DNA from: Aureimonas endophytica
Lineage (GTDB): Bacteria; Pseudomonadota; Alphaproteobacteria; Rhizobiales; Rhizobiaceae
Direction: 5' to 3'
Length of the DNA: 64,000 bases
Assembly: GCF_014642635.1 (NCBI RefSeq)
Contig: NZ_BMIQ01000003.1
Span: forward strand, 311,255 to 375,254
Below are positions 35,206 through 43,571 of the stretch, piece after piece. The notes below the pieces were generated by a model that was given only the letters and a program-made list of their open reading frames with translations, did no database searches and was not told the origin of the DNA. Numbering within the stretch: the first letter of the stretch is position 1; each line of letters opens with the position of its first letter. The position numbers and the translations under genes are program-made.

Positions 35206-36159
35206 ATGGATGCGAGAATGAAAAGCCCGCTTCACGAGGGACAGGCGGCGGACCCGGCCGCTCCGTCATCGCTCCGCGATCTGCTGACGCACTCGGACCT
35301 GCGCTTCACGCCGTCGGAGGAGAAGGTCGTGCAGGCGGTGCTCGCCGACTATCCCGTCGCCGGGCTCGGCACCGCGACCAGCCTCGCCCGCCGCGCGGGG
35401 GTGAGCGACCCGACCGTCGTCCGTCTCGTCGCCAAGCTCGGCTTCGACGGGTTTTCGGCCTTTCAGGCACGGCTTCTGGCGGAGGTGGAAGCGCGCCTCC
35501 AGTCGCCCCTGCTAATGATGGAGGCGAAGCGCGACAGCCTGAGCGGCGACAGCGGCGTCACACGCTATCTGCGCTCCGTCGGAGCCGCGCTGGAGCGGAC
35601 GGAAAGCCTGGTGCCGATCCAGCTTTATGACCGCGCCTGCCGGCTGCTCTTCGAGGCGAAGGGCGAAGTCTTCGTGCTCGGCGGGCGCTTCAGCCGCAAT
35701 GTCGCCGGCATGCTGGCGAGCTATCTCGTGCAGCTTCGCCCCCGCGTCGTCGATCTCGGGCGGCTGACGGGCGACGAATTCGACCGGCTCGTCGATCTCG
35801 GGCGGCGCGACCTTCTGATCGTCTTCGACTATCGCCGCTATCAGTCGGACGTCGTCGCCTTCGCCCGGCAGGCGGCCGGCCGGGGCGTGCCGGTAATCCT
35901 CTTCACCGATCCCTGGCGCTCGCCGATCGCCGAGGTCGCGGAGGTGACGCTGATCGCCGAAGGGGAGGCAGGCTCGCCCTTCGACACATTGGCGCCGGCG
36001 GTCGCCCAGATGGAGGCGCTGGTCGCCCAGGCCCTCGGCCATACCAAGGGTCAGGAGCGGCGGCGCATGGAGGCGCTGGAGCGCGTGCGCACCGAGAACG
36101 GGGTGACGATCGGCGCCGGCCCGCAGAACGAAAGAATGGAACGGGACGATGGCATTTGA
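35206..36159 (+). CDS. MurR/RpiR-family transcriptional regulator
   Basis: 317 residues. The N-terminal HTH_6 domain at residues 20-95 contains FTPSEEKVVQAVL and ATSLARRAGVSDPTVVRLVAKLGFDGFSAFQ, the family's diagnostic recognition helix. A SIS sugar-phosphate-binding domain follows from about 130 (KGEVFVLGGRFSRNVAGMLASYL). In-frame starts at 35206 and 35218 are both weakly supported. The next gene starts 11 bases inside its 3' end, so it leads the catabolic operon and probably controls it, responding to a phosphorylated or amino-sugar-like metabolite. Confidence 0.88.
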   Translation: MDARMKSPLHEGQAADPAAPSSLRDLLTHSDLRFTPSEEKVVQAVLADYPVAGLGTATSLARRAGVSDPTVVRLVAKLGFDGFSAFQARLLAEVEARLQSPLLMMEAKRDSLSGDSGVTRYLRSVGAALERTESLVPIQLYDRACRLLFEAKGEVFVLGGRFSRNVAGMLASYLVQLRPRVVDLGRLTGDEFDRLVDLGRRDLLIVFDYRRYQSDVVAFARQAAGRGVPVILFTDPWRSPIAEVAEVTLIAEGEAGSPFDTLAPAVAQMEALVAQALGHTKGQERRRMEALERVRTENGVTIGAGPQNERMERDDGI

Positions 36160-36802
36160 GGCGACGCGACGCGACGCACCCTTCGCGAAAGGCGCGACGG
36201 CGCTGCTTCTCGTCGACATGCAGCGGGTCTGGCTGGAGCCGGGCCTGGACCCGGACCATGCCGACTGGGGACCGGACCATTACTTCTACCGCGAAACGCG
36301 CGAGCGCGCTGTGCCGAACGCGCGGCGCCTGCTCGACGCGGCCCGTGCCTCCGGCGTCGAAGTGCTGCACACGATCATCCGCAGCCTCACCCGCGACGGG
36401 CGCGATCGCTCGCTCGACCACAAGCTGACACCGATCCATCTCGGCCCGGACGCGCCGGAAGCCCTGCCGGTGGCCGAACTCGCGCCGGTCGGAGACGAGA
36501 TCCTCCTGCCGAAGACCTCCTCCGGGGTCTTCAACTCGACCAATCTCGACTACCTTCTGAAGAATCTCGGCATCCGCCACCTGGTCGTTGCGGGCGTCCT
36601 CACCGACCAGTGCGTCGACATGGCGGTGCGCGACGGGGCGGACCGCGGCTATCTTGTCACCTGCGTCGCCGATGCCTGCGCCGCGCCCTCGCCGGAGCGG
36701 CATGCGCACGCGTTGAAGGCCTTCGGCGGCTATTGCTGGCTCGCCGGCACCGACGAGGTCGAGAAACGGTTCCACCGCCTGGCGGACGAGGTCGCGGCAT
36801 GA
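36149..36802 (+). CDS. Isochorismatase-family cysteine hydrolase
   Basis: 217 residues. The catalytic triad is visible: Asp in ALLLVDMQRVW near residue 23, Lys in LLPKTSSGVF near 119 and Cys in VAGVLTDQCVDMA near 153. Family members hydrolyse amides or carbamoyl groups, such as N-carbamoylsarcosine, ureidoacrylate, maleamate and nicotinamide. It overlaps the RpiR gene and the following GS-like gene (4 bases). In this operon it probably releases ammonia or an amine from an imported amide. It is not close to nicF at 59040 in sequence outside the triad. Confidence 0.9.
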   Translation: MAFEATRRDAPFAKGATALLLVDMQRVWLEPGLDPDHADWGPDHYFYRETRERAVPNARRLLDAARASGVEVLHTIIRSLTRDGRDRSLDHKLTPIHLGPDAPEALPVAELAPVGDEILLPKTSSGVFNSTNLDYLLKNLGIRHLVVAGVLTDQCVDMAVRDGADRGYLVTCVADACAAPSPERHAHALKAFGGYCWLAGTDEVEKRFHRLADEVAA

Positions 36803-38121
36803 GCGACGTGCCGGGTCTGGCGACGCTCGTCACCACCGATCTCGCCGCGATCACGCGCGGCCGTCCGGTTTCCGAGGCGCGGCTGGCGCGCGGGGGCGGC
36901 ACCGGCATCGGCTGGGTGCCGGCCAATCTCTGTCTCACCGCCTTCAACACGATCGCCGATCCCAATCCCTTCGGCTCGATCGGCGATCTGCGCATCCTAC
37001 CCGATCTCGCCGCACGCTATGCGACCGATAAGACGTCGAGCCCGACGCGCTTCGACCTCGTGATGGGCGATATCGTCACTCTCGACGGCAAGCCCTGGGA
37101 CTGCTGCCCAAGGCAGTTCCTGCGCGAGGCGCTGGCCCTCCTGAAGGCCGAGACCGGGTTGTCGCTCCTCGCCGCCTTCGAGCACGAGTTCCAGCTCGAC
37201 GGCGCGCAGTCCGGCGCGGCGAACCACGCCTTCTCCTTCGCGGCCCTGCGCGAGGCCGATCCCTTCGTGCCGCGTCTCCTTGCCGGCTTGGAGGAGGCGG
37301 GCGTCGAACCCGAACTCGCCTTCGCCGAATATGGCGCCAATCAGTTCGAGGCGGTGCTCGCCCCGGCGGACGGGCTCGCGGCGGCGGACCGGGCCGTGGT
37401 CCTGCGCGAGATGGTGCGCGAGCTTGCCCGCAACCTCGGCCGCCGCGCGAGCTTCACGCCGAAGCCGGGGCTGGACGGCGTCGGCAACGGCGTCCACATC
37501 CATATAAGCCTCGTCGATGCGGAGGGCCGGCCCGCCGGCTTCGATCCGGCGGGACCCGGCCGCCTGTCGGCCCGGGGCGGTGCCTTCTTCGCCGGAATCC
37601 TCGCCCATCTGCCGGCGCTGACCGCCGTCACCGCGCCGGCCGAGCCGTCCTACTACCGGCTGAAGCCGCATAACTGGAGCGCGTCCTATACCTGGCTCGG
37701 CGAGCGCGACCGGGAAGCGACGCTGCGCATCTGCCCGACCGTTTCCTTCGGCGGCCGGGACCCCGCCGGCCAGTTCAATGTCGAGTACCGGGCGGCCGAT
37801 GCGCTCGCCAACCCCTATCTCGCGCTCGGCGCCCTCGTGCGGGCGGGGCTGGAAGGGCTGCGGGCGGGCCTTCCGGCCCCGCCCGTCGTCGCCGGCGATC
37901 CCGCCGAGATGAGCGAGGCCGAGCGCGCGGAGAAGGGGCTCGCCCGCCTGCCGGAGAGCTGCGCCGCCGCGCTCGCCGCGCTGGAAGCGGACGAGGTGGC
38001 GCGCGGCTGGTTCTCGCCCGATCTCCTGGCGAGCTTCCTTGCCGTCCGCCACGCGGAACGCGCCGCCGTCGCCGGGCTCGATCAGGCCGCCGTCTGCGAG
38101 ACCTATCGGATGCTCTACTGA
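36799..38121 (+). CDS. Glutamine-synthetase-like ligase (gamma-glutamyl ligase type)
   Basis: 440 residues, similar in length to bacterial GS and PuuA-type gamma-glutamylamide ligases. Metal-site acidics sit in AAFEHEFQLDG near residue 132 and AEYGANQFEAVL near 180. The GS histidine is in GNGVHIHISL near 235, and the glutamate/ATP-site arginines are in YYRLKPHNW and REATLRICP near 287-315. The N-terminal beta-grasp part is short and divergent. It probably makes a gamma-glutamyl amide of an amine, by analogy with PuuA or GlnA3-like enzymes. The acceptor is unknown. It is coupled to its neighbours by a 4-base and a 1-base overlap. Confidence 0.85.
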   Translation: MSDVPGLATLVTTDLAAITRGRPVSEARLARGGGTGIGWVPANLCLTAFNTIADPNPFGSIGDLRILPDLAARYATDKTSSPTRFDLVMGDIVTLDGKPWDCCPRQFLREALALLKAETGLSLLAAFEHEFQLDGAQSGAANHAFSFAALREADPFVPRLLAGLEEAGVEPELAFAEYGANQFEAVLAPADGLAAADRAVVLREMVRELARNLGRRASFTPKPGLDGVGNGVHIHISLVDAEGRPAGFDPAGPGRLSARGGAFFAGILAHLPALTAVTAPAEPSYYRLKPHNWSASYTWLGERDREATLRICPTVSFGGRDPAGQFNVEYRAADALANPYLALGALVRAGLEGLRAGLPAPPVVAGDPAEMSEAERAEKGLARLPESCAAALAALEADEVARGWFSPDLLASFLAVRHAERAAVAGLDQAAVCETYRMLY

Positions 38122-38903
38122 TGGCGGCACCGGGCGCCGGAGACGCGATCGCGCCGGTGGAGAGCCTGAACGAAGGCGGCTCCAGCGACATCGTGCTCGT
38201 CTGCGAACATGCCGGCAACCGCCTGCCGCCCGGCTACGGCACGCTCGGCCTGCCGGCGGCGGAGTTCGAGCGCCACATCGCCTACGACATTGGCGCCGGC
38301 GCGCTGACGGAAGCCCTGTCGCGGCGCCTGGACGCACCGGCCTTCTTCGGCACGCTGTCGCGCCTCCTCGTCGATCTCAACCGTCCCTTCGGCGTGCCGT
38401 CCTCGATGCCCGTCCTGTCGGAGGCGACCGAGATTCCCGGCAATCGCGACCTTGACGCCGAGGAGCGGGAGCGCCGCCGCCGTCTCGTCTTCGCGCCGTT
38501 CCACGATCGGCTCGCCCGCTTTCTCGACGCGCGCGACGCCGCCGGGCGCAGAACGCGGCTCGCCGCGATCCATTCCTTCACGCCCGTCTTTCTCGGGCGA
38601 TCGCGGCCTTGGCATGCGGGCGTCCTGTTCGAGCCGCCCGAAGCCTATGGCCGTACCGTCCTCGACGCCCTGCGGGCCGAACCAGACCTCGAGATCGGCG
38701 AGAACGAGCCCTACCGGATCGATCGCGACGAGGACTACGCCATTCCCGTCCACGGCACGGATCGCGGCTATCCGGCCGTTCTCGTGGAGGTGCGCAACGA
38801 TCTTCTCGGCTCGCCCGACGCGATCGCGCGCTGGGCGGAGCGTCTGGCCCACGCCCTCACCCTTCCCCTGACCACCGACGAGGTGTCCCATGTCCGCGCC
38901 TGA
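38121..38903 (+). CDS. N-formylglutamate amidohydrolase (HutG-like) family protein
   Basis: 260 residues. The N-terminal block IVLVCEHAGNRLPPGYGTLGL and the AYDIGAGALTEALSRRL and LLVDLNRPFG segments are typical of the N-formylglutamate amidohydrolase family, a zinc carboxypeptidase-like fold. IHSFTPVF near 155 and EVRNDLLGS near 230 complete it. It may deformylate, or hydrolyse an N-acyl bond on, a glutamyl intermediate made by the upstream ligase. No histidine-utilisation genes (hutH, hutU, hutI) are present, so classical HutG in histidine degradation is unlikely. Confidence 0.87.
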   Translation: MAAPGAGDAIAPVESLNEGGSSDIVLVCEHAGNRLPPGYGTLGLPAAEFERHIAYDIGAGALTEALSRRLDAPAFFGTLSRLLVDLNRPFGVPSSMPVLSEATEIPGNRDLDAEERERRRRLVFAPFHDRLARFLDARDAAGRRTRLAAIHSFTPVFLGRSRPWHAGVLFEPPEAYGRTVLDALRAEPDLEIGENEPYRIDRDEDYAIPVHGTDRGYPAVLVEVRNDLLGSPDAIARWAERLAHALTLPLTTDEVSHVRA

Positions 38904-40215
38904 AGCATCCCCCGAGATCCTGGCCGCCGTCATCGCCGAGATCGACCGGGAGCCGGATTTCGTCACCGGCCTGACCGCCGAACTCGTCCGCATCCCGACC
39001 GTCAATCCGAAGTTCCAGGCCGATCCCGCCATCAATCGCGAGGCGGAGCTGCAGGCGCATCTGGCGCGCGTGCTCGACGCCGAGACCTTCTCGACGCGGC
39101 TGTCCGAGGCGCTGCCCGGCCGGCCGAACCTCATCGCGGACCGGCCGGGCTCGGAGGAGCGCAGCCTCATCCTCTGCGGCCATGTCGACGTGGTGCCGGT
39201 CGGCGAACGTAAGCGCTGGACCGTCGATCCCTTCGGCGGCGAGATCCGGGACGGGCGTCTCTATGGTCGCGGTTCGATCGACATGAAGGGGGGACTTGCC
39301 GCCTGCGTCGCCGCGGCCCGCGCCATCCGCAAGGCGGGCGTCGAACTCGATGGCCGCCTCGCCATCCATGCCGTGGTGGACGAGGAAGCCGGCGGTTTCG
39401 GCGCGATGGCGGCCGTGCGCGAGGGGCATCTCGCCAAGGCCGTGCTCGTCGCCGAGCCGACCTGGGGCGACGTCCTGCCGGCCGAGGGCGGGCTGGAATG
39501 GGCGCGCGTCACGATCCGCGGCCGCGCCGCCCATTCTGCCTGGCGCTACAACGAGATTTATCCGCAGGCGGCGACGCCGGGCCGGCTCGACCCCGGCACC
39601 AACGCGATCGAACTCGCGTCCCGCTTCATCGAGGCCTTGCGCCATTACGAAGCCGGTCGCACGCGGGCTCGCTCGCATCCGCTGCTGCCCCCCGGCATGA
39701 ACACGATCAATGTCGGCGTGATGCGCGCCGGCGCGGGCCTCGGCGAGGACGGGCTGCCGCTGGTGATGACCAATCCGGCGATCATCCCCGACATCGCGGT
39801 TCTCGATCTCGACATGAAGTTCCTGCCCGACGAGACCTCCGCCGAGTATCGGCGCGACTTCGAGGCCTTCGTGCACCATTTCGCGCAGACGGATGCCTGG
39901 CTGCGCGCCCATCCGCCGACGATCCAGTGGGAGCTCGGCGGGTTGCATTTCCCGCCGCTCGACACCCCGCCTGACCATCCGCTCGTCGCCTCGCTGGTCA
40001 AGCGGAAGTCCGCCTTCGGCAAGGCGCCGGAGATCCGGGGCTTCGTCGCCGTCTGCGACGCCGCGCATTATGCGGGAGCCGGCGTCGACGGCGTCATCTT
40101 CGGACCCTCCGGAGACGGCTTCCACGGGGACGACGAATATGTCGACATCGCTTCGCTCCGGGAGACGGCGAAGGTGATCGCTGCCAGCGTTCTCGACTGG
40201 TGCGGGGTCAGGTAG
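38890..40215 (+). CDS. M20-family metallohydrolase (ArgE/DapE-like deacylase)
   Basis: 441 residues. Zinc ligands and catalytic acids are visible: His in LILCGHVDVVPVG near residue 98, Asp in GRGSIDMKGG near 130, Glu pair in VVDEEAGGFGA near 162, Glu in VAEPTWGDV near 190, and a C-terminal His in SGDGFHGDDEYV near 410. It hydrolyses an N-acyl or peptide-like amide, perhaps the gamma-glutamyl or N-formyl product. The start overlaps the previous gene by 14 bases. It ends 8 bases inside the convergent permease gene. Confidence 0.9.
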   Translation: MSAPEASPEILAAVIAEIDREPDFVTGLTAELVRIPTVNPKFQADPAINREAELQAHLARVLDAETFSTRLSEALPGRPNLIADRPGSEERSLILCGHVDVVPVGERKRWTVDPFGGEIRDGRLYGRGSIDMKGGLAACVAAARAIRKAGVELDGRLAIHAVVDEEAGGFGAMAAVREGHLAKAVLVAEPTWGDVLPAEGGLEWARVTIRGRAAHSAWRYNEIYPQAATPGRLDPGTNAIELASRFIEALRHYEAGRTRARSHPLLPPGMNTINVGVMRAGAGLGEDGLPLVMTNPAIIPDIAVLDLDMKFLPDETSAEYRRDFEAFVHHFAQTDAWLRAHPPTIQWELGGLHFPPLDTPPDHPLVASLVKRKSAFGKAPEIRGFVAVCDAAHYAGAGVDGVIFGPSGDGFHGDDEYVDIASLRETAKVIAASVLDWCGVR

Positions 40216-41236
40216 GTCGCATCAGGCGGCCGGCGCGCCCGGCCGCCGCCTTGACGAGGCCGGCGAGGCCCGCCGGATAGGCCAGCATCACGCCGATGAT
40301 GAGAAGGGCGACGATCATCGGCCGCCATGCGCCGAAATCCGCCATCGCTTCCGAAAACAGCGTCAGCAGGAACGAGGCGAGGATTGCGCCGTAGATCGTT
40401 CCGGTGCCGCCGAGCAGCACCATCGACAGGATCACGGTCGACAGGCTCATGCCGAAGACGTCGATCGAGGCGTTGCGCTGATAGGCGGCGTAGAAGGCAC
40501 CGGCCGCGCCGGTGAAGAAGGCGCTCGAGGCCATCGTGACGAGGCGCAGCCGCGCGACGGAGAGGCCGCGCGCCACGGCATAGTCCTCGTTGTCGCGCAG
40601 CGCGACGATCGCCGCGCCGAAGCGCGAGCGCACGACGAGGCGCAAGACCGCCGTCGAGGCGGCAAGGAGCCCGAGCGCCAGATAGAAATAGGCGAATTTG
40701 TTGTCGCGGATCATGTTGTGATCGCCGAGCGTCAGCGAGGGGATGCGCACGATGCCTTGCGTGCCGCCGGTGAGGTCCGACTGGCTGAGGATCACCTGCA
40801 TCGCGAGCTGAGCGAAGCCGAAGGTGACGAGAATGATGAAGATGCCCTTCAGCCGCAGGATGGGCACCGTCACGAGCACGGCGGCGAGTGTCGACAGGAC
40901 CCCCGACAGGGCCAGCGCCGCCCAGGGCTCGATCCCGGCGAGCTTGGTCAGGAGGGCATAGGCATAGACGCCGATGCCGAAGAGCGCGAGATGGGCGAAG
41001 TTGAAGATGCCGCCATAGCCGAGGCTCAGATCCCAGTTCGAGGCGACGACGGCATAGATGAACGCCATGATCAGGACATGCCGTCCGTAGGATCCGCCGA
41101 CGACGAGCGGCAGGAGGGCCAGGAGCGCGAAGCCGGCGGCGAAGGCCAGCGCTTCGAGATGGGCGGGAAATCGTCCGGGCGCGCGCGGCAGCGACGTGGC
41201 CGACGCCGGAGGCGAGACGAGACCGAGGGCGCTCAT
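40208..41236 (-). CDS. Branched-chain-amino-acid-type ABC permease (LivM-like)
   Basis: 342 residues with about ten membrane helices. The LivM signature region LGYGGIFNFAHLALFGIGVYAYALL near 65-90 and LRDNEDYAVARGLSVARLRL near 222 are characteristic of the HAAT family. The start at 41236 overlaps the LivH-like stop by 4 bases; the longer frame upstream is shadow. It is part of the transporter serving the convergent GS/M20 catabolic operon or the hydrolase at 44946. Confidence 0.92.
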   Translation of the reverse strand: MSALGLVSPPASATSLPRAPGRFPAHLEALAFAAGFALLALLPLVVGGSYGRHVLIMAFIYAVVASNWDLSLGYGGIFNFAHLALFGIGVYAYALLTKLAGIEPWAALALSGVLSTLAAVLVTVPILRLKGIFIILVTFGFAQLAMQVILSQSDLTGGTQGIVRIPSLTLGDHNMIRDNKFAYFYLALGLLAASTAVLRLVVRSRFGAAIVALRDNEDYAVARGLSVARLRLVTMASSAFFTGAAGAFYAAYQRNASIDVFGMSLSTVILSMVLLGGTGTIYGAILASFLLTLFSEAMADFGAWRPMIVALLIIGVMLAYPAGLAGLVKAAAGRAGRLMRPT

Positions 41237-42108
41237 GCGAACCTTCCGATGCGCGGCGCGAAGAGCCCTTCGGGGCGCACCATGAGGGTTGCGATCAAGA
41301 CGGCGAAGAGGATGGCCGGCGTCCAGTAGAGGCCGAAGGCGTAGTTGGAGAAGGCTTCGAGGAAGCCGATCAGATAGGCCGCGAAGATCGGCCCGGAAAT
41401 CGAGGAGATGCCGCCGAAGACGACGACGATGAGCGCCTTCAGGAGCGGATCGCCACCCATGGCCGGCGACATGAAGCGATAGCCGCCGATGAAGATGCCC
41501 GCGAGCCCGGCAAGGCCCGCCGAAAGGGCGAAGGCGAGGCCGTAGAGCGCCGTGACGTTGAGGCCGACCAGCCGCGCCGAGTCCTCGTTCTGCGCGACCG
41601 CGCGCAAGGCGAGCCCGAGCCGCGTGCGCGTCAGGAACAGCCAGAGGGCGAGGAGGATCAGCGGCGTGGCGACGATGATCGCGAGCTGATGCAGCGAGAC
41701 GCCGATCGGGCCGATCGTCATGCCGCCCTCGATCAGCGGCGGCAGCTGTTTGGATCGCGGCCCGAAGGCTTGGAGCACGCCGTTCTCGACGAGCGATCCG
41801 GCCGCGAGCGTCGTGATCACCACGACGAGGACGAGGTTCGGCCGCCCGATCAGCGGGCGCACCACGCCGGCCTGAAGCAGCCAGCCGGCCCCGCCCATCA
41901 GGACGATCGCGCCCGGGAGCGCGAGGACGAGCGGCGGCCCGGCCGCCGTCAGCGCCCAGGCGAGATAGGCGCCCAGCATCATCAGCGCGCCATGGGCGAA
42001 GTTGAAGACCCCGATCGTCGTCCAGACGAGGGCGAGGCCGACCGCCATCATGGCATAGAGCGAACCCTGGAAGAGCCCGCCGAATACGATCTCCGCAAGC
42101 GGCTGCAT
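41233..42108 (-). CDS. Branched-chain-amino-acid-type ABC permease (LivH-like)
   Basis: 291 residues with about eight membrane helices. GVFNFAHGALMMLGAYLAWAL near residue 32 is the LivH hallmark, and ALRAVAQNEDSARLVGLNV near 178 is the cytoplasmic loop contacting the ATPases. It is followed with 4-base overlap by the LivM-like gene, and lies 8 bases after the LivF-like gene. Confidence 0.93.
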   Translation of the reverse strand: MQPLAEIVFGGLFQGSLYAMMAVGLALVWTTIGVFNFAHGALMMLGAYLAWALTAAGPPLVLALPGAIVLMGGAGWLLQAGVVRPLIGRPNLVLVVVITTLAAGSLVENGVLQAFGPRSKQLPPLIEGGMTIGPIGVSLHQLAIIVATPLILLALWLFLTRTRLGLALRAVAQNEDSARLVGLNVTALYGLAFALSAGLAGLAGIFIGGYRFMSPAMGGDPLLKALIVVVFGGISSISGPIFAAYLIGFLEAFSNYAFGLYWTPAILFAVLIATLMVRPEGLFAPRIGRFA

Positions 42109-42116
42109 GGCGTCCC

Positions 42117-42833
42117 CTAATGCCCGAAATACATGGCCATGATCGCGTCATGGCCGATCGTCTCGCCGGGCCGGATCTCCGCCCCGACCGCGCCGTGATT
42201 GATCAGGAAGAGATGGCTGGCGAGACCGAGCAGCAGCTCGACATCCTCGTCCACGACGATCAGCGGCACGCCGGCCTCCGAGATCGCGCGCACCGCCGCC
42301 GCCAGTTCCTCCTTGAGCTTCGGCGAGAGGCCGAGCGTCGGCTCGTCTAGGAGGAGAAGGCGCGGCGCCCCCATCAGGCCGGTCGCGATCGAGACCATCT
42401 GCCGCTCGCCGCCGGAGAGCGTGCGCACCGGCTGGCGCCAGCGCTCGGCAAGGCGCGGGAAGATCGCCGCCGCCCGTTCGCGGTTCTCCTTCTCGCCCGC
42501 CCGCGCGCGCTTCGTCCAGGCGCCGAGCGCCAGGCATTCGGCGATGGAGAGATCGGGGAAGAGCCGGTTGCCCTGCGGCACATGGATCAGCCCACGCTCC
42601 ACGATCGCCCGGGGCGAGAGCGGCGTGATGTCCTCGCCGAAGAAGCGGATGCGGCCGGCGCGCGGGCGCACGAGGCCGGACACCGTGCGCAGAAGCGTCG
42701 TCTTGCCGTGACCATTCGGGCCGAACAGGCCGACATTGCCGTCAGGGCCGGCTTTCATCGACAGGCCGTTGAGAACGCTGACACGCCCGTAACCGGCGAC
42801 GAGGTCCTCGATCTCGAGCGGCGCGGCGCTCAT
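42117..42833 (-). CDS. Branched-chain-amino-acid-type ABC ATPase (LivF-like)
   Basis: 238 residues. Walker A is GLFGPNGHGKTTLLRTVSGL near residue 35 (GHGKTT in place of the usual GAGKTT), the signature is LSGGERQMVSIATGL near 140, and Walker B is LLLLDEPTLGLSPKL near 162. The last residues (AIMAMYFGH) resemble the LivF C-terminus. It overlaps the LivG-like gene by 4 bases and energises the LivH/LivM channel. Confidence 0.92.
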   Translation of the reverse strand: MSAAPLEIEDLVAGYGRVSVLNGLSMKAGPDGNVGLFGPNGHGKTTLLRTVSGLVRPRAGRIRFFGEDITPLSPRAIVERGLIHVPQGNRLFPDLSIAECLALGAWTKRARAGEKENRERAAAIFPRLAERWRQPVRTLSGGERQMVSIATGLMGAPRLLLLDEPTLGLSPKLKEELAAAVRAISEAGVPLIVVDEDVELLLGLASHLFLINHGAVGAEIRPGETIGHDAIMAMYFGH

Positions 42834-43567
42834 GCCGCGGGCCTGCGCGTGCCGAGATAGGCCTCGACGACCTTGGGATCGGCGATGACGCTGCGCGGGC
42901 TGCCGCTCGCCAGCACCCGCCCGCCGTTCAGGATCACGAGATGGTCGGAAAGGCTCATGAGGAAGGTGAGGACGTGCTCGATGAGGACGATGGTGACGCC
43001 GCTGGCTGCGATACCCTGGATGAGGCCGATCGAGGCCTCGATCTCGGGCCGCGTCAGGCCGGAAGCCGGCTCGTCCAGAAGAAGGAGCTTCGGCCTCATG
43101 GCGCAGGCCGTCGCGAGCATCAGGCATTTGCGTTCGAAGACCGAGAGCTCGCCCGCCAGGCGCGGGAAGGTCGCGGGCGCGAGGCCGACGAGCCCGAGCG
43201 CGTTCGCGGCTGCCTCGCGCGCCGGGGCCGAAGCCTTCCGCCGGCCGCCGAATGTCGCGCCGACAAGGGCGTTCTCGAAGACCGTCAGACCGTCGAAGCT
43301 CGTCTCGCGCTGAAAGGTGCGGGCGATGCCGGCCTGCGCGATCTCATGCGCCGGCAGGCGCTCGATCGGCCGGCCCTCCAGCCGCACCGTCCCGCGATCT
43401 GGCCCGAAGGGAATGCCGGTGACGAGGTTGAACAGCGTGCTCTTGCCGCTGCCGTTCGGCCCGGCGATGCCCTGGACCCGCCCCGCCTCGACGGCAAGCG
43501 TGACGCCGTCGACGGCCTTCAGTGAGCCGAAGGCCTTCGCGGCGTCCTCGATCTCCAACAGCGCCAC
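42830..43567 (-). CDS. Branched-chain-amino-acid-type ABC ATPase (LivG-like)
   Basis: 245 residues from a GTG start at 43567, chosen because LLEIEDAAKAFG then begins the domain normally. An ATG at 43612 would add 15 unrelated residues and overlap the binding-protein gene. Walker A is GIAGPNGSGKSTLFNLVTG and Walker B LLLLDEPASGLTRPE. The signature position reads LAGELSVFERKCLMLATA, so LSGG is replaced by LSVF. This atypical signature occurs in some LivG-like proteins. Confidence 0.87.
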   Translation of the reverse strand: MALLEIEDAAKAFGSLKAVDGVTLAVEAGRVQGIAGPNGSGKSTLFNLVTGIPFGPDRGTVRLEGRPIERLPAHEIAQAGIARTFQRETSFDGLTVFENALVGATFGGRRKASAPAREAAANALGLVGLAPATFPRLAGELSVFERKCLMLATACAMRPKLLLLDEPASGLTRPEIEASIGLIQGIAASGVTIVLIEHVLTFLMSLSDHLVILNGGRVLASGSPRSVIADPKVVEAYLGTRRPAA

Positions 43568-43571
43568 GCGT

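Noticed and set aside
38121-38903. Histidine utilisation (HutG)
   Set aside because: The family match is good, but there is no hutH, hutU, hutI or hutF in the neighbourhood and the operon partners point to gamma-glutamyl or N-acyl chemistry instead.
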